Positions 6,776 to 14,357 of a DNA stretch of 32,149 nt are shown here, piece after piece. A model generated the notes under the pieces. That model was not told where the DNA came from, did not search any database, and saw only the letters and a list, made by a program, of their open reading frames with translations. The position numbers were made by a program, and so were the translations under genes. The DNA is taken from positions 1 through 32,149 of the forward strand of contig MGQQ01000054.1 in the NCBI GenBank assembly GCA_001798855.1. Reading direction: 5' to 3'. Position 1 is the first letter of the stretch; the number at the start of each line of letters is the position of its first letter. This DNA comes from Deltaproteobacteria bacterium RBG_16_49_23 (GTDB taxonomy: Bacteria; Desulfobacterota; BSN033; UBA1163).

Positions 6776-8320
6776 TTAGAAGCTGTAGGTCAGGATTCCA
6801 GTGATCTGCCAGGGATTTTTGGGCGAGTCGTTGGTGAGCGTAAGAGGGATTCTTTGATCCATAGCATCCCCAGCCCAGAGATAGCCGCCGGCAAGGACGA
6901 AACTGAGATTCTTGTAAATCTGGATCTCATTGATCAGGTCGGCCTCCCAGCCGATGTCTTTGTCGTCTCTCAAAAGCCCTGTGGGTTTCACTGCCGTACC
7001 AAAGGTGTTTCCATTCTTCGTGGTGTCACCGATGTACATACCCTGGACAGTGACTTTATACCATGGAGTGGGTTTGAAGCTGGCATATGCTTTTCCCAGC
7101 CAGGTTCCGCCAGGTCCACCCCTGCTTACCCGGGTGTAATTGTTGCTGTTGGCGATACCCGAAGTTCCGCGGTTCGGTCCAAAGCTGAACATGACAACCG
7201 ACTCTCCGTAGATGGCGCCGGCTTCTGAACCGGGCGGGACGATATAGGAACCCACCTTAGTGCTGGCGATAGCAGGGGCTCCGCCGTTGAATGCAACCGG
7301 GTCACCAGGTAATCCACGTGCACCGGTCTTCTTCAAATCAGCTCCTGAAGAATAGTTTCCGACTACTCCAAAGTTTAATTTTTCCCATGGGAAGTCAACT
7401 TTGGCACGGGTCGTCCAGCCGCGTAATTTTACATCACGAACAGAAGTCAAACTGCTTCTTCTTTCAACCGTTCCTCGGTCATAGATGAAATCGAAGTTGA
7501 GATTGACCGGGCCGACTTTTCCGTCCGCATAGGCGCCAAACCACCAAATATCAGCGTTATTATCGGTGGGTGAAACTGCGGGGAAAAGTGGTAGTGAGGC
7601 TGTTTCTGCTACAAACGGATAACTGTTCATATTGTAGTAAAGAGCATAGCCTCCGGCAGTTACCGGTCCGACCTTTGCATTGGCATGGAGCCCGTAAACA
7701 TTGACATCGTCCGCAGTCCAGGTTGTTCCTTCAAGGGGTTTGAAATAGATGAGCTGAATGTTTGCAGGGTCAACCTTGATACTGCCTATGATACCCATGC
7801 CATCGGTGTAGACCAGCAGATTGGGCCGGATGTTAAGGGGGTGCATACCCACTCTAACGGTAATCGGGACAGTAATGGCCGGAACGCCAAAGTCGAAATA
7901 AACGTTCTTTACTTCGACAGCAGCCCGGTCAGCGGCCCATTGGCCCATCTGGTTCCTCTGAGCGCCGGTTCCAGCGATTTCACCCCATTGAGAGGAGTCC
8001 ATCTCGAAGATCATGGTTGCAGAGGACTGTTTTCCCATGATCCAGTCGAATTTGAGCCTGGCACGGGTCGCCCAGTAGCTTGCATTCTCATCAAATCCGT
8101 TAGGCGACGCGGCCCGTTTAAAGGTTCCAGGAATGGTATCGAATATACCGGCGCCCCCGGAACCATCTGTGACGTTGACATACGAGTTAAACAGGGCATC
8201 GATGAAGCCGGATGCCTTGAACTGCATGGCTGGTTCATCTTTCTTGGCCTGGGCAAATGCCGTGGCTCCAAAAGCAAGAACCAGTAAAGCAATTAAACTA
8301 AGAACAACAATTTTTTTCAT
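6776..8320 (-). CDS. Outer-membrane beta-barrel porin
   Basis: 514 aa with a standard signal peptide (MKKIVVLSLIALLVLAFGATAFAQ). The mature chain alternates polar and hydrophobic residues, is rich in Gly, Asn, Tyr and Trp, and ends in a terminal Phe after an aromatic strand (WQITGILTYSF), the usual recognition signal for the Bam machinery. Segments such as MQFKASGFIDALFNSYVNV near the mature N-terminus and many short GxVxxxxF strands support a barrel of 16 or more strands. The substrate cannot be assigned; general or carboxylate-type porins of deltaproteobacteria look like this. It is a single-gene unit with its own promoter (8642-8670), a long leader (~315 nt) and a terminator (6731-6760). 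Confidence 0.8.
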   Translation of the reverse strand: MKKIVVLSLIALLVLAFGATAFAQAKKDEPAMQFKASGFIDALFNSYVNVTDGSGGAGIFDTIPGTFKRAASPNGFDENASYWATRARLKFDWIMGKQSSATMIFEMDSSQWGEIAGTGAQRNQMGQWAADRAAVEVKNVYFDFGVPAITVPITVRVGMHPLNIRPNLLVYTDGMGIIGSIKVDPANIQLIYFKPLEGTTWTADDVNVYGLHANAKVGPVTAGGYALYYNMNSYPFVAETASLPLFPAVSPTDNNADIWWFGAYADGKVGPVNLNFDFIYDRGTVERRSSLTSVRDVKLRGWTTRAKVDFPWEKLNFGVVGNYSSGADLKKTGARGLPGDPVAFNGGAPAIASTKVGSYIVPPGSEAGAIYGESVVMFSFGPNRGTSGIANSNNYTRVSRGGPGGTWLGKAYASFKPTPWYKVTVQGMYIGDTTKNGNTFGTAVKPTGLLRDDKDIGWEADLINEIQIYKNLSFVLAGGYLWAGDAMDQRIPLTLTNDSPKNPWQITGILTYSF

Positions 8321-8449
8321 CTCTTTTCCTCCTCAATTTTTAGTTTCGTGATTGGTGAATCGTGCCTGCACACTCAAAGCGCCAACCTTCCTGCATGCAG
8401 GCGTGTTTCGTGCCCCTAAGAGTCACTAACAGAATTCACTACCACTTTG

Positions 8450-8544
8450 CCCCGTTAGAAATAATGCCCCGTTTCTCTGCAACGGGGTTATATTTCAGAA
8501 TAATTCCGGCAGGGTTTAATTTCCCACTGGAATTTCTAACGGGG
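8450..8544. repeat. Nested CCCCGTT/AACGGGG inverted repeat in porin leader
   Basis: The outer arms CCCCGTTAGAAAT (8450-8462) and ATTTCTAACGGGG (8532-8544) are exact inverse complements. Inside is a second hairpin with arms CCCCGTT/AACGGGG (8467-8487). It lies wholly inside the ~315-nt region between the predicted porin promoter and start codon, so the porin mRNA leader should fold here. The rest of the 440-bp gap holds the promoter and an A/T-rich stretch with repeated TTTTTTGTGC. Confidence 0.75.
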
Positions 8545-8641
8545 TAAACCTTAGCCAACCTCCTTACCTCCTTAACACTTTCACCTCCTTTCCCTATGGA
8601 TTTTGTGAAAAGAACTTACAAGGAGATTAAAATTTCCTAAT

Positions 8642-8670
8642 TCTATAGCACCTCACAAAAAACTTGTCAA
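8642..8670 (-). promoter_or_regulatory. Strong sigma70 promoter of the porin gene
   Basis: On the minus strand a consensus TTGACA (8665-8670), a 17-bp spacer and TATAGA (8642-8647). The predicted transcript starts near 8635, about 315 nt before the porin ATG at 8320. Confidence 0.7.
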
Positions 8671-8760
8671 GTACTTTTTTTGTGCTTTTTTTGTGCTTTG
8701 TTTATTATGGCGGTATTAGAGGACAATGACTTATGTACCGGTGACAACGGTTAAAAATTC

Positions 8761-10353
8761 TCAAAAGAGCTTGAAAAAAAGAATCGCACTGGCGCCTTTT
8801 GAACCTAGGGCGCCTGATGCCTGGGATTCCACAACCGCAATAACCAGATCTTCATTCCCGTCATTGTCGGCATCTCTTACCTGAAAGTCGGAAATATATC
8901 CGGTAATCTCCTTTGTTTTCCAGTAGGTAACCAGGCTATCCTGGTCCCAGATCATGTTATATACCTCGCCGGTTTCATACGTTTTAGCCTTTTCAAACAT
9001 GGTCAATGAAGAATAGTTCTTGTTAATGATGATCTCATTCACACCATCTCCGTCGAGGTCTCTTGATAGAATTCGTCCCGGGATGAACACCCGCCAGGAT
9101 GGGGCATCCGTGGGCCTGAATCCATCGGGTTTTTTCTTTGATGTATCGTAAGAATTTGCAGTTCCCCCGAAGCTTTCCCTGCTGGTCCAGACCGGTTTTC
9201 CGTCAGAAGAAAGGATGCTTATTTTGTCCCTTCGGTCCAGCAAGACCGTGTTTAATTTGCCTTCATTGCGGACATCGGCTACGGTTAAACCGAAAATTTT
9301 AGTATCTTTCGGAAGGCCCATCTTCGGCCCCTTTTCGAATGATTTCTTTTTCCAGGCGAATTTATAGATGGATCCGGTAAATAGCCCGTCAGAGCCCATC
9401 TGCTGTCCCATCAATAAAGGGCCTTCTTTGGGGTGTTCGAGGACCCTGAAGAACCAGCCCGCCTTCCGGGTGATCGTCTTGAATTCTCCCTGTTCAAATT
9501 CGATGATCATGGACTGAAGATTATCATCAATGACGGAAGTCACAATAATCTCCGCATAACCGTTTCGATTCACATCCGCGACATCGAGGGTGAGGAAATT
9601 ATGCTGGTAGCCCGCCTCAATCTTCCGAAAGAGGCTCAATTTATCTCCATCGTATTTAAAAACATAGATGTTGTGATTATCGATGACCACCACTTCGTTC
9701 TTCTTATCTCCGTCCACATCGCCGATATCAATCCCTTTGATTTCGAAGTTAAAGATCTGACTTTTTTTGAAGCCCAATTCCCCCTGGCCAATCCTTCCGA
9801 TGTCTCTCTCCGGGCGAATGATCTGTGAGGATCTGGGGTCCGACGGACGAACTGTCGTAGCACGGCGCCCAAGGATTCTGAATCCGATATCCTGCGCAAA
9901 ATCTCCGATTTTAGTCATTACATCATCGATTCCTTTGTGCTGGGTATAGGCGCCAAGCGGAGGTTTATCGTCGGTAATGCTGATGAGCCGGGCATCGAGG
10001 CTGATGTAATTGCCAATCTTGGTAATGCTTCCGAGAACGACATAGTCGGCCCCGACTCTCGTTCCAGCCTCTTTGGCCGCTGTCTCATCGAGACGCATGG
10101 GCCTCATTTCCCACAGTGCTCTCTCTACAATAGTCCGCTCAACGACGATAATTCTTCCCTCCACAGTGATCCGGGAGGTCAGGATGTCATTGATGCCATC
10201 CCTCAGGTAATCGAGGTTCTCCTGGCTGTGAATGAGGAAGGGAAGAATGGCCACTTTATAGACTTTACCCGGATCTCTGGGCTGGCTAACAGATTGAAAA
10301 GGGAAGGCGAGAAGGGAAAATAAACATAAAGTAAGGATCAATTTAAATTTCAT
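8761..10353 (-). CDS. Exported TolB/CsgG-N-domain protein with FG-GAP/VCBS repeats
   Basis: 530 aa with a signal peptide (MKFKLILTLCLFSLLAFPFQ...). Residues ~30-165 (KVYKVAILPFLIHSQENLDY... VGADYVVLGSITKIG) form the TolB-N/FlgO/CsgG-like domain, which recurs in the lipoprotein at 5006-6097. The C-terminal ~330 residues contain at least five FG-GAP-like calcium-loop repeats (DVDGDKKNEVVVI, DVNRNGYAEIIV, DVRNEGKLNTVL, DLDGDGVNEIII, DADNDGNEDLVIA), typical of a beta-propeller. The protein ends in ILFFKLF. A periplasmic or outer-membrane-associated sensing or assembly role is plausible; the exact function is unknown. A good promoter lies at 10428-10456. Confidence 0.75.
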   Translation of the reverse strand: MKFKLILTLCLFSLLAFPFQSVSQPRDPGKVYKVAILPFLIHSQENLDYLRDGINDILTSRITVEGRIIVVERTIVERALWEMRPMRLDETAAKEAGTRVGADYVVLGSITKIGNYISLDARLISITDDKPPLGAYTQHKGIDDVMTKIGDFAQDIGFRILGRRATTVRPSDPRSSQIIRPERDIGRIGQGELGFKKSQIFNFEIKGIDIGDVDGDKKNEVVVIDNHNIYVFKYDGDKLSLFRKIEAGYQHNFLTLDVADVNRNGYAEIIVTSVIDDNLQSMIIEFEQGEFKTITRKAGWFFRVLEHPKEGPLLMGQQMGSDGLFTGSIYKFAWKKKSFEKGPKMGLPKDTKIFGLTVADVRNEGKLNTVLLDRRDKISILSSDGKPVWTSRESFGGTANSYDTSKKKPDGFRPTDAPSWRVFIPGRILSRDLDGDGVNEIIINKNYSSLTMFEKAKTYETGEVYNMIWDQDSLVTYWKTKEITGYISDFQVRDADNDGNEDLVIAVVESQASGALGSKGASAILFFKLF

Positions 10354-10427
10354 CGATGTTCCTCTCTTTTTTTACACCATTTCTTTCCATCGGGAAGAGG
10401 AATGGAGTAGGGGATTGATTTTTTGAA

Positions 10428-10456
10428 ATTTTAAGTTTATTTGCGGGGTTTGTCAA
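10428..10456 (-). promoter_or_regulatory. Sigma70 promoter of the FG-GAP protein gene
   Basis: On the minus strand TTGACA (10451-10456), a 17-bp spacer and TAAAAT (10428-10433), five of six matches to the -10 consensus. It lies about 75 bp before the start codon and just past the stop of the NlpC/P60 gene, so the two genes are probably separate units. Confidence 0.65.
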
Positions 10457-10491
10457 ATCAGATTCTATTCAGATACGATTACGATCTTGGC

Positions 10492-11985
10492 TCATTTTTT
10501 AACATCAGAACCCGGACCGATGAGTCGGATTTCGATGAGGCGTTGGAGAAGGGATCCACGGGGACCTCCTTTGCCGAGGCTTAGATCGGTGACGACGACT
10601 TTTCCGATCTTCTGATATGCAGGGCCTGATCTTCCTCCCTTCTGAATCCCCCAGATGCTGTGTATGGCATAATGTTCCCCGTTATACTTGCCCAGATAGA
10701 GCATGATATGGCCAGGCATCCGAAGGAGCGTGGCCATGGGAATGGCCCGGTCTAATATTGTTTTCTTTTCCTCTGCCGTCTTTCCTTCAAGTGGTTCGAG
10801 AGAGACCCCCATTCTGGCCTGATGATTCGAATTGCGGGGCATTAAAATACCGAACGTGTTGAAGAGGTCCATAATAAAACGCGAGCAGTCTCTCCCCCCG
10901 GACTCCTCTCCCCAGCCATAGGGCTGATGAAGCATCGTAAAGGCCTGTTGAGCCAGGTTTTTCTGAGAATAAGGGAGAAAACCGTAATGAACATTATCAT
11001 CAGCAGGGATGAATCCATGTCGAAAAGACAGCCGGCCATCGCTTTCCCTGAAGGGTATTTTAATGACATAATAATTTCCTAAGGCCCCATGGCCTCCCTT
11101 GGATGATAGATTACTATCCACTATCCTCCCCCTTGACGGGGCCCCCTCACCCTGCCCCTCTCCCGCCAGGGGAGAGGAAATTTTTTTGTTATTTTCTATA
11201 GGATTTGAGGGTTTCGCCTTTCTCGGGAGATCAATGATCGGAAAGGTCGTTCCCATCTGGACGGAAAAAATCGACTGCCGGAAGAGGGGATCATCAAAGA
11301 CCCTGACGAAATTTCCTATGATAACCAGAGGCTCCTTTTGTACCGGCTGCCCCATTGCGTCATTTTTATCCATCGCGATGGCCAGATCTTTCGCCCGAAT
11401 CCATCCGCGGATAAAGGAGGTCTGTACATAGACCCAGAGGTTGTCCCGGCTGAAGTGATAAATTCCAACCGGTGACCCTGGGGCGATGGCGGAATGCTGG
11501 AACAGGTCAAACTCAAGGCTGGTTCGATTTTTCCTCGAAGCTTCATCGGTGGGGAAAACCCGGATATCGGTCCGCTGAATGGTCAGAGCAAACTGGAGTT
11601 GATTCCGTTCTTTTAACCGGACCTGGTTCATATTTTCCTTTATTTCATTCCAGAAAGAATCACCCAGGGGATTTCCATCCTTTCCATATCGAATTTCTTT
11701 CGTTTTTCCAAAACCCTCCCAATCCTCCGTTAAAAAAGAGAGGATCTCTTCCCTGGTCCATTCCTCTTTTATATCTTCTACTCTGCAGAGGAGAAGGTCC
11801 CGTTTTTTAAGATTTTCTTCATTCATCTTCTGAATCTCAGAGGAGGTTAAGAGAAGACGCTCCGGATTCTTGATTGCCCTGACCCAGAAAAGAGGATCTT
11901 CCATTTTCTTTGAGATAGCATGGATTGGAAGGCTGCTTCCCAGAAGCATCGTAACTGCAAGAAGGATAAGGATGGAGGACAACAT
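10492..11985 (-). CDS. SH3-domain NlpC/P60 cell-wall hydrolase with repeat-derived insertion
   Basis: Exported C40-family peptidase: a helical N-terminal part, two SH3b-like segments (~135-255 and ~305-335 from this start) and a C-terminal NlpC/P60 domain. C367 is in GGRDCSRF, H426 in PGHIMLYLG and H442 in AIHSIWG, the expected Cys-His-His triad. The domain order resembles YkfC-type gamma-D-glutamyl-diamino-acid endopeptidases that trim peptidoglycan peptides. The ATG at 11985 begins a hydrophobic signal (MLSSILILLAVTMLLG). A TTG start at 12027 would add 14 residues, mostly encoded by a dispersed repeat, though it would supply the positive charge the shorter signal lacks. Residues ~262-304 interrupt an SH3b strand pair and are encoded by palindromic repeat DNA (11093-11180) that stays in frame. 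Confidence 0.8.
   Translation of the reverse strand: MLSSILILLAVTMLLGSSLPIHAISKKMEDPLFWVRAIKNPERLLLTSSEIQKMNEENLKKRDLLLCRVEDIKEEWTREEILSFLTEDWEGFGKTKEIRYGKDGNPLGDSFWNEIKENMNQVRLKERNQLQFALTIQRTDIRVFPTDEASRKNRTSLEFDLFQHSAIAPGSPVGIYHFSRDNLWVYVQTSFIRGWIRAKDLAIAMDKNDAMGQPVQKEPLVIIGNFVRVFDDPLFRQSIFSVQMGTTFPIIDLPRKAKPSNPIENNKKISSPLAGEGQGEGAPSRGRIVDSNLSSKGGHGALGNYYVIKIPFRESDGRLSFRHGFIPADDNVHYGFLPYSQKNLAQQAFTMLHQPYGWGEESGGRDCSRFIMDLFNTFGILMPRNSNHQARMGVSLEPLEGKTAEEKKTILDRAIPMATLLRMPGHIMLYLGKYNGEHYAIHSIWGIQKGGRSGPAYQKIGKVVVTDLSLGKGGPRGSLLQRLIEIRLIGPGSDVKK
11093..11180. repeat. Palindromic repeat inserted in frame within a coding region
   Basis: The sequence contains CCCCTCACCCTG, arms CCTCTCCC/GGGGAGAGG (11157-11177) and a second hairpin CCTCCCCC..GGGG (~11125-11142). 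These are hallmarks of the intergenic family at 3546 and 18240. Read on the minus strand it adds low-complexity residues (SSPLAGEGQGEGAPSRG and a Ser/Gly-rich tail) without a stop or frameshift. Confidence 0.75.
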
Positions 11986-12002
11986 TGATATCTTATTGAA
12001 TT

Positions 12003-12084
12003 TCAGATCTGTGTAATCGGTTCCCAATCGATGTAATCAGAGATTTCTGGACTTTTTTAGAAATCTCATGAAATACTCTTGACA
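12003..12084 (+). repeat. Dispersed promoter-like repeat, copy 1
   Basis: Contains TCTGTGTAATCGGTTCCCAA, then TGTAATCAGAGA (12032-12043), a hairpin with arms GAGATTTCTG/AGAAATCTC (12040-12067), then 11 bases and a perfect TTGACA at 12079-12084. The same order and spacing recur at 30604-30685, and in weaker form at 24233-24287. The A/T-rich bases after TTGACA offer -10 candidates (TTAAAT at 16 bp, AATAAT at 19 bp). It would drive transcription rightward into the hairpin leader and the PxxKW gene. Confidence 0.6.
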
Positions 12085-12138
12085 AATATATTTATTTATA
12101 TTAAATAATTACTATCTCGGTTGGTTTTGTACCAAAAC

Positions 12139-12168
12139 GAGTTACCCAAAATGGTAACTCTTTTTTTT
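12139..12168 (+). terminator. Intrinsic terminator in front of the PxxKW gene (attenuator or small-RNA end)
   Basis: Perfect stem GAGTTACC/GGTAACTC (12139-12146, 12153-12160) with a 6-nt loop and eight T residues. It is preceded directly by a GTTTTG-TAC-CAAAAC hairpin (12124-12138). The T-run is only on the plus strand. No gene upstream on that strand could need it, so it ends either a ~60-nt RNA begun at the promoter-like repeat (TTGACA at 12079) or a leader of the gene at 12251. Confidence 0.8.
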
Positions 12169-12250
12169 GGGTTTTGCGAGGGAATAGAAAATCCTCTTTA
12201 TTTTCAATACGTTTTAAAAATCAATCCATAATGAAAGGGGGTAGATCGAC

Positions 12251-12538
12251 ATGGTTTGTCTAACCATAAAAACAGGAGCAGAATGTATCTTCATGAAGAA
12301 GAACGGCTGTTCCTACAACGGTGGGAGATGTTATCCCGTCGTGGAGTCCTGCAAAGGGTGTGATCGAGTGGTGACTTATGAGGCAGGATCTTATTGCAAG
12401 ACCTATTGTGAGCCCAGCTTGAAATGGACAAAGGGATCCTGTAATTTCGCCACCCACATTAAAAAGGAAGTGAAGGAAGACACCTTCAAACTCAACCCTT
12501 TGAAGGCCTCAAAGCGAAATGTCAGCCAGAGGGTTTGA
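12251..12538 (+). CDS. PxxKW family cysteine-rich protein
   Basis: 95 aa with nine cysteines, mostly in the first 65 residues (GAECIF, NGCSYNGGRCYP, ESCKGCDRV, YCKTYCEPSLKW, GSCNFATH). The PSLKW segment is the PxxKW motif that names this small family, seen mainly in sulfate-reducing and related anaerobes. The conserved NPLKASKR C-terminal tail is also present. The cysteine pattern suggests a metal or iron-sulfur site. The cellular role is unknown. The start is supported by a GGGGG site at the right distance. It converges on the next gene with 3 bp between stop codons. Regulation may involve the terminator at 12139-12168. Confidence 0.85.
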   Translation: MVCLTIKTGAECIFMKKNGCSYNGGRCYPVVESCKGCDRVVTYEAGSYCKTYCEPSLKWTKGSCNFATHIKKEVKEDTFKLNPLKASKRNVSQRV

Positions 12539-12541
12539 GCC

Positions 12542-13606
12542 TTACCCCCTGTTGCGGTCATTATCCGGAAAGCCCTCCTCTCGGTTTCGAGTTGAAACGA
12601 CTTGGTTGCTCTTTAACACGGGGGAGGGCTTTATTGTTTTTTGCCCCTGACGGGATAGGTTCAGAGAAGCCCAGCAGATGAGAGCCGTGATGGCGCAGAG
12701 AAGAAAGATTAGAATATGAACCCCCAAACCCGTGGCAATGGCCTCTTCCTTGGAGAGTCCAACGATCAGGAACCCGGCCGTCCATCCTGCCTCGAGCGTT
12801 CCCCAGTTTCCAAGCCCGCTGATCGGAAGGGCATTGGCGATCACCGCAATGGTCGATCCGAACACAACCTTTAATAACGACACCTCAATCCCGAACCCTC
12901 TCAGAAAGGCATAAAAGACATAGAAGATCATCATCCATGATCCCAGGCTTGCCAGGCTCACCGAAAAATAGGTTTTTCTGGCCTTGATTGCATAGAAATC
13001 CTCCGCCATCTCATGAATCTTTCTTTGGGCCCAATGGAGAGTTTTGCTGTTTTTTAACCTGGGCCATCCGCTCATTTTTCCCGTGAGGATGGAGACCCAC
13101 CCCAGGAAAGCGCTCATATGGAAAAATGCAACCAAGACAGAGAGGATCAGAAGAATGGAGAAAAGGATGATCAAAAGCAGATTCATCTGGAGAAAACTCC
13201 GGAATCCGATGATAGTAAATAAAAAGATGATCAGGACAATAAAAAAATCATAGACCCTCGATGCAATCAAGGAGGCCAGGCCCTCCGTCATGCTCAATCC
13301 ACTCAGTCTGTTTAGAAAATAGGGATAGGAGAGTTCCCCTAATTTGGAGGGAAGGACCATCAGGGCTAAATGATAGAAGACGGTGATATTAAAAAGCTCG
13401 GGGAGGCGAATTCCTTTGGAGTGGATCAGCCATCTGAACCTTAAAGCCCGGAGGAAGATCGCGAGAAGATAGGCAGCGGATCCCAAAACAGCCCAGTACG
13501 GATTCATATTTATAAGGAGGCGATAAAGGTCTTTGATCGAGATCTGGGTAAAGAGGACAAGAAGGATTCCGATGGTAACCAGAAGAGGCAGGATGAATTT
13601 TTTCAA
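12542..13606 (-). CDS. Flippase-like membrane protein (LPG synthase TM-domain family)
   Basis: 354 aa, with about seven or eight membrane helices of the lysylphosphatidylglycerol synthase transmembrane family (PF03706, also called flippase-like or AglD-type). Characteristic features are the early basic LRALRFRWLI loop, the PSKLGELSYPYFL segment (family P-x-x-x-G-E) and the glycine-rich PISGLGNWGTLEAGW loop. The catalytic aminoacyl-transfer domain of MprF is absent, so it is not a lysyl-PG synthase; it may move lipid-linked intermediates. The C-terminal ~30 residues are polar and are encoded by a segment that can fold as a hairpin (12569-12632), so the tail may be a late extension. It starts close to the coiled-coil gene on the same strand. 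Confidence 0.75.
   Translation of the reverse strand: MKKFILPLLVTIGILLVLFTQISIKDLYRLLINMNPYWAVLGSAAYLLAIFLRALRFRWLIHSKGIRLPELFNITVFYHLALMVLPSKLGELSYPYFLNRLSGLSMTEGLASLIASRVYDFFIVLIIFLFTIIGFRSFLQMNLLLIILFSILLILSVLVAFFHMSAFLGWVSILTGKMSGWPRLKNSKTLHWAQRKIHEMAEDFYAIKARKTYFSVSLASLGSWMMIFYVFYAFLRGFGIEVSLLKVVFGSTIAVIANALPISGLGNWGTLEAGWTAGFLIVGLSKEEAIATGLGVHILIFLLCAITALICWASLNLSRQGQKTIKPSPVLKSNQVVSTRNREEGFPDNDRNRG
12569..12638 (+). terminator. Possible terminator for the PxxKW gene inside the convergent gene
   Basis: Arms AAAGCCCTCC (12569-12578) and GGAGGGCTTT (12623-12632) are exact inverse complements, followed by ATTGTTTTTT. The loop is long (44 nt), which weakens the case, but the position 30 nt past the PxxKW stop and the T-run on the plus strand fit. 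Confidence 0.4.
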
Positions 13607-13628
13607 TGCCGTGGCTTATCACTTCGCG

Positions 13629-14147
13629 CTAAGATAGGATTTTGATACGGTTTTCTAATTCTTCAATTCGATTTTGAAGGAGGATAGATCTTTGCTTTAA
13701 ATCCGCCACCTCCTTTTCAAGACGCTCTTTAAGATTACTCTCTTTATCTAATTTGCCGTCGATTCCATTGAGGCGGTTATCAACTCCATCGAGTTGTTCC
13801 TCAATTCTCTGGATCGAAAAAGTGATGGTGTGGTATTCTGTCTCAAGCCGGTCCAGTCGATGATAGATTTGATCGAAATGGGTCAAGAGATCATCAAATC
13901 TTTTGTCATGTTCTTCAAGTTTTTTCTCAATTTTATCGAAATGGGGTTCAATTCTATTCAGGATATACGATTCGATTCGGTCAAACCGGGGTTCGATCTG
14001 GCTTTGGATATACGATTCGATTCGGTCAAACCGGGGTTCGATCTGGCTTTGGATATACGATTCGATTCGGTTGAACCCAGGTTCGATCGTTTTCTTATTA
14101 AATTCCTCAAGGGCATCAGTCAGGTCTTTTTTGGAAATAGGCTCCAT
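13629..14147 (-). CDS. Coiled-coil protein with 15-residue tandem repeats
   Basis: 172 aa with no signal peptide or membrane segment. Residues 21-80 are four 15-residue repeats of the form IEPxFxRIESYIxxQ, and the remainder is a continuous heptad coiled coil (HFDQIYHRLDRLE..., GVDNRLNGIDGKLDKE..., ending LQNRIEELENRIKIL). At DNA level the first three repeats are 45-bp units that are nearly identical (13946-14080), indicating recent expansion. It resembles the many short hypothetical coiled-coil proteins of deltaproteobacteria; a structural or scaffolding role is only a guess. A promoter candidate is at 14182-14210. It lies 22 bp upstream of the flippase-like gene and is probably co-transcribed with it. 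Confidence 0.65.
   Translation of the reverse strand: MEPISKKDLTDALEEFNKKTIEPGFNRIESYIQSQIEPRFDRIESYIQSQIEPRFDRIESYILNRIEPHFDKIEKKLEEHDKRFDDLLTHFDQIYHRLDRLETEYHTITFSIQRIEEQLDGVDNRLNGIDGKLDKESNLKERLEKEVADLKQRSILLQNRIEELENRIKILS
13946..14080. repeat. Three 45-bp tandem repeats inside a coiled-coil gene
   Basis: Units begin at 13946, 13991 and 14036. Units 2 and 3 share about 40 of 45 bases, including the exact core GGATATACGATTCGATTCGG, which is also in unit 1. The 45-bp period keeps the reading frame and the coiled-coil register, so copy number can change without breaking the protein. Confidence 0.9.
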
Positions 14148-14181
14148 ATCCGTCCCCTCATTTCTGTAACTTATGGTGCGA

Positions 14182-14210
14182 ACATTAGCACGATTTTAAT
14201 TTCTGGTCAA
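14182..14210 (-). promoter_or_regulatory. Candidate promoter of the coiled-coil/flippase-like pair
   Basis: On the minus strand TTGACC (14205-14210), a 17-bp spacer and TAATGT (14182-14187), about 35 bp before the start codon. The -10 box is weak. Confidence 0.4.
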
Positions 14211-14240
14211 CTCTAAAAAATTGCAGTATTTTAACGAAGA

Positions 14241-14269
14241 TTGACGGCTGTCTTAAAAAATGATAAATA
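14241..14269 (+). promoter_or_regulatory. Candidate promoter of tRNA-Thr
   Basis: TTGACG (14241-14246), a 17-bp spacer and TAAATA (14264-14269), 13 bp before the first base of the tRNA. It points away from the promoter at 14182-14210. Confidence 0.45.
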
Positions 14270-14282
14270 AGAATCAACCAGG

Positions 14283-14357
<75 letters not shown>

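Noticed and set aside
11985-12027. TTG start of the NlpC/P60 gene at 12027
   Set aside because: The extra 14 residues are mostly encoded by the dispersed repeat. The ATG at 11985 begins the hydrophobic signal. Not fully excluded, because the longer form adds a lysine before the signal.
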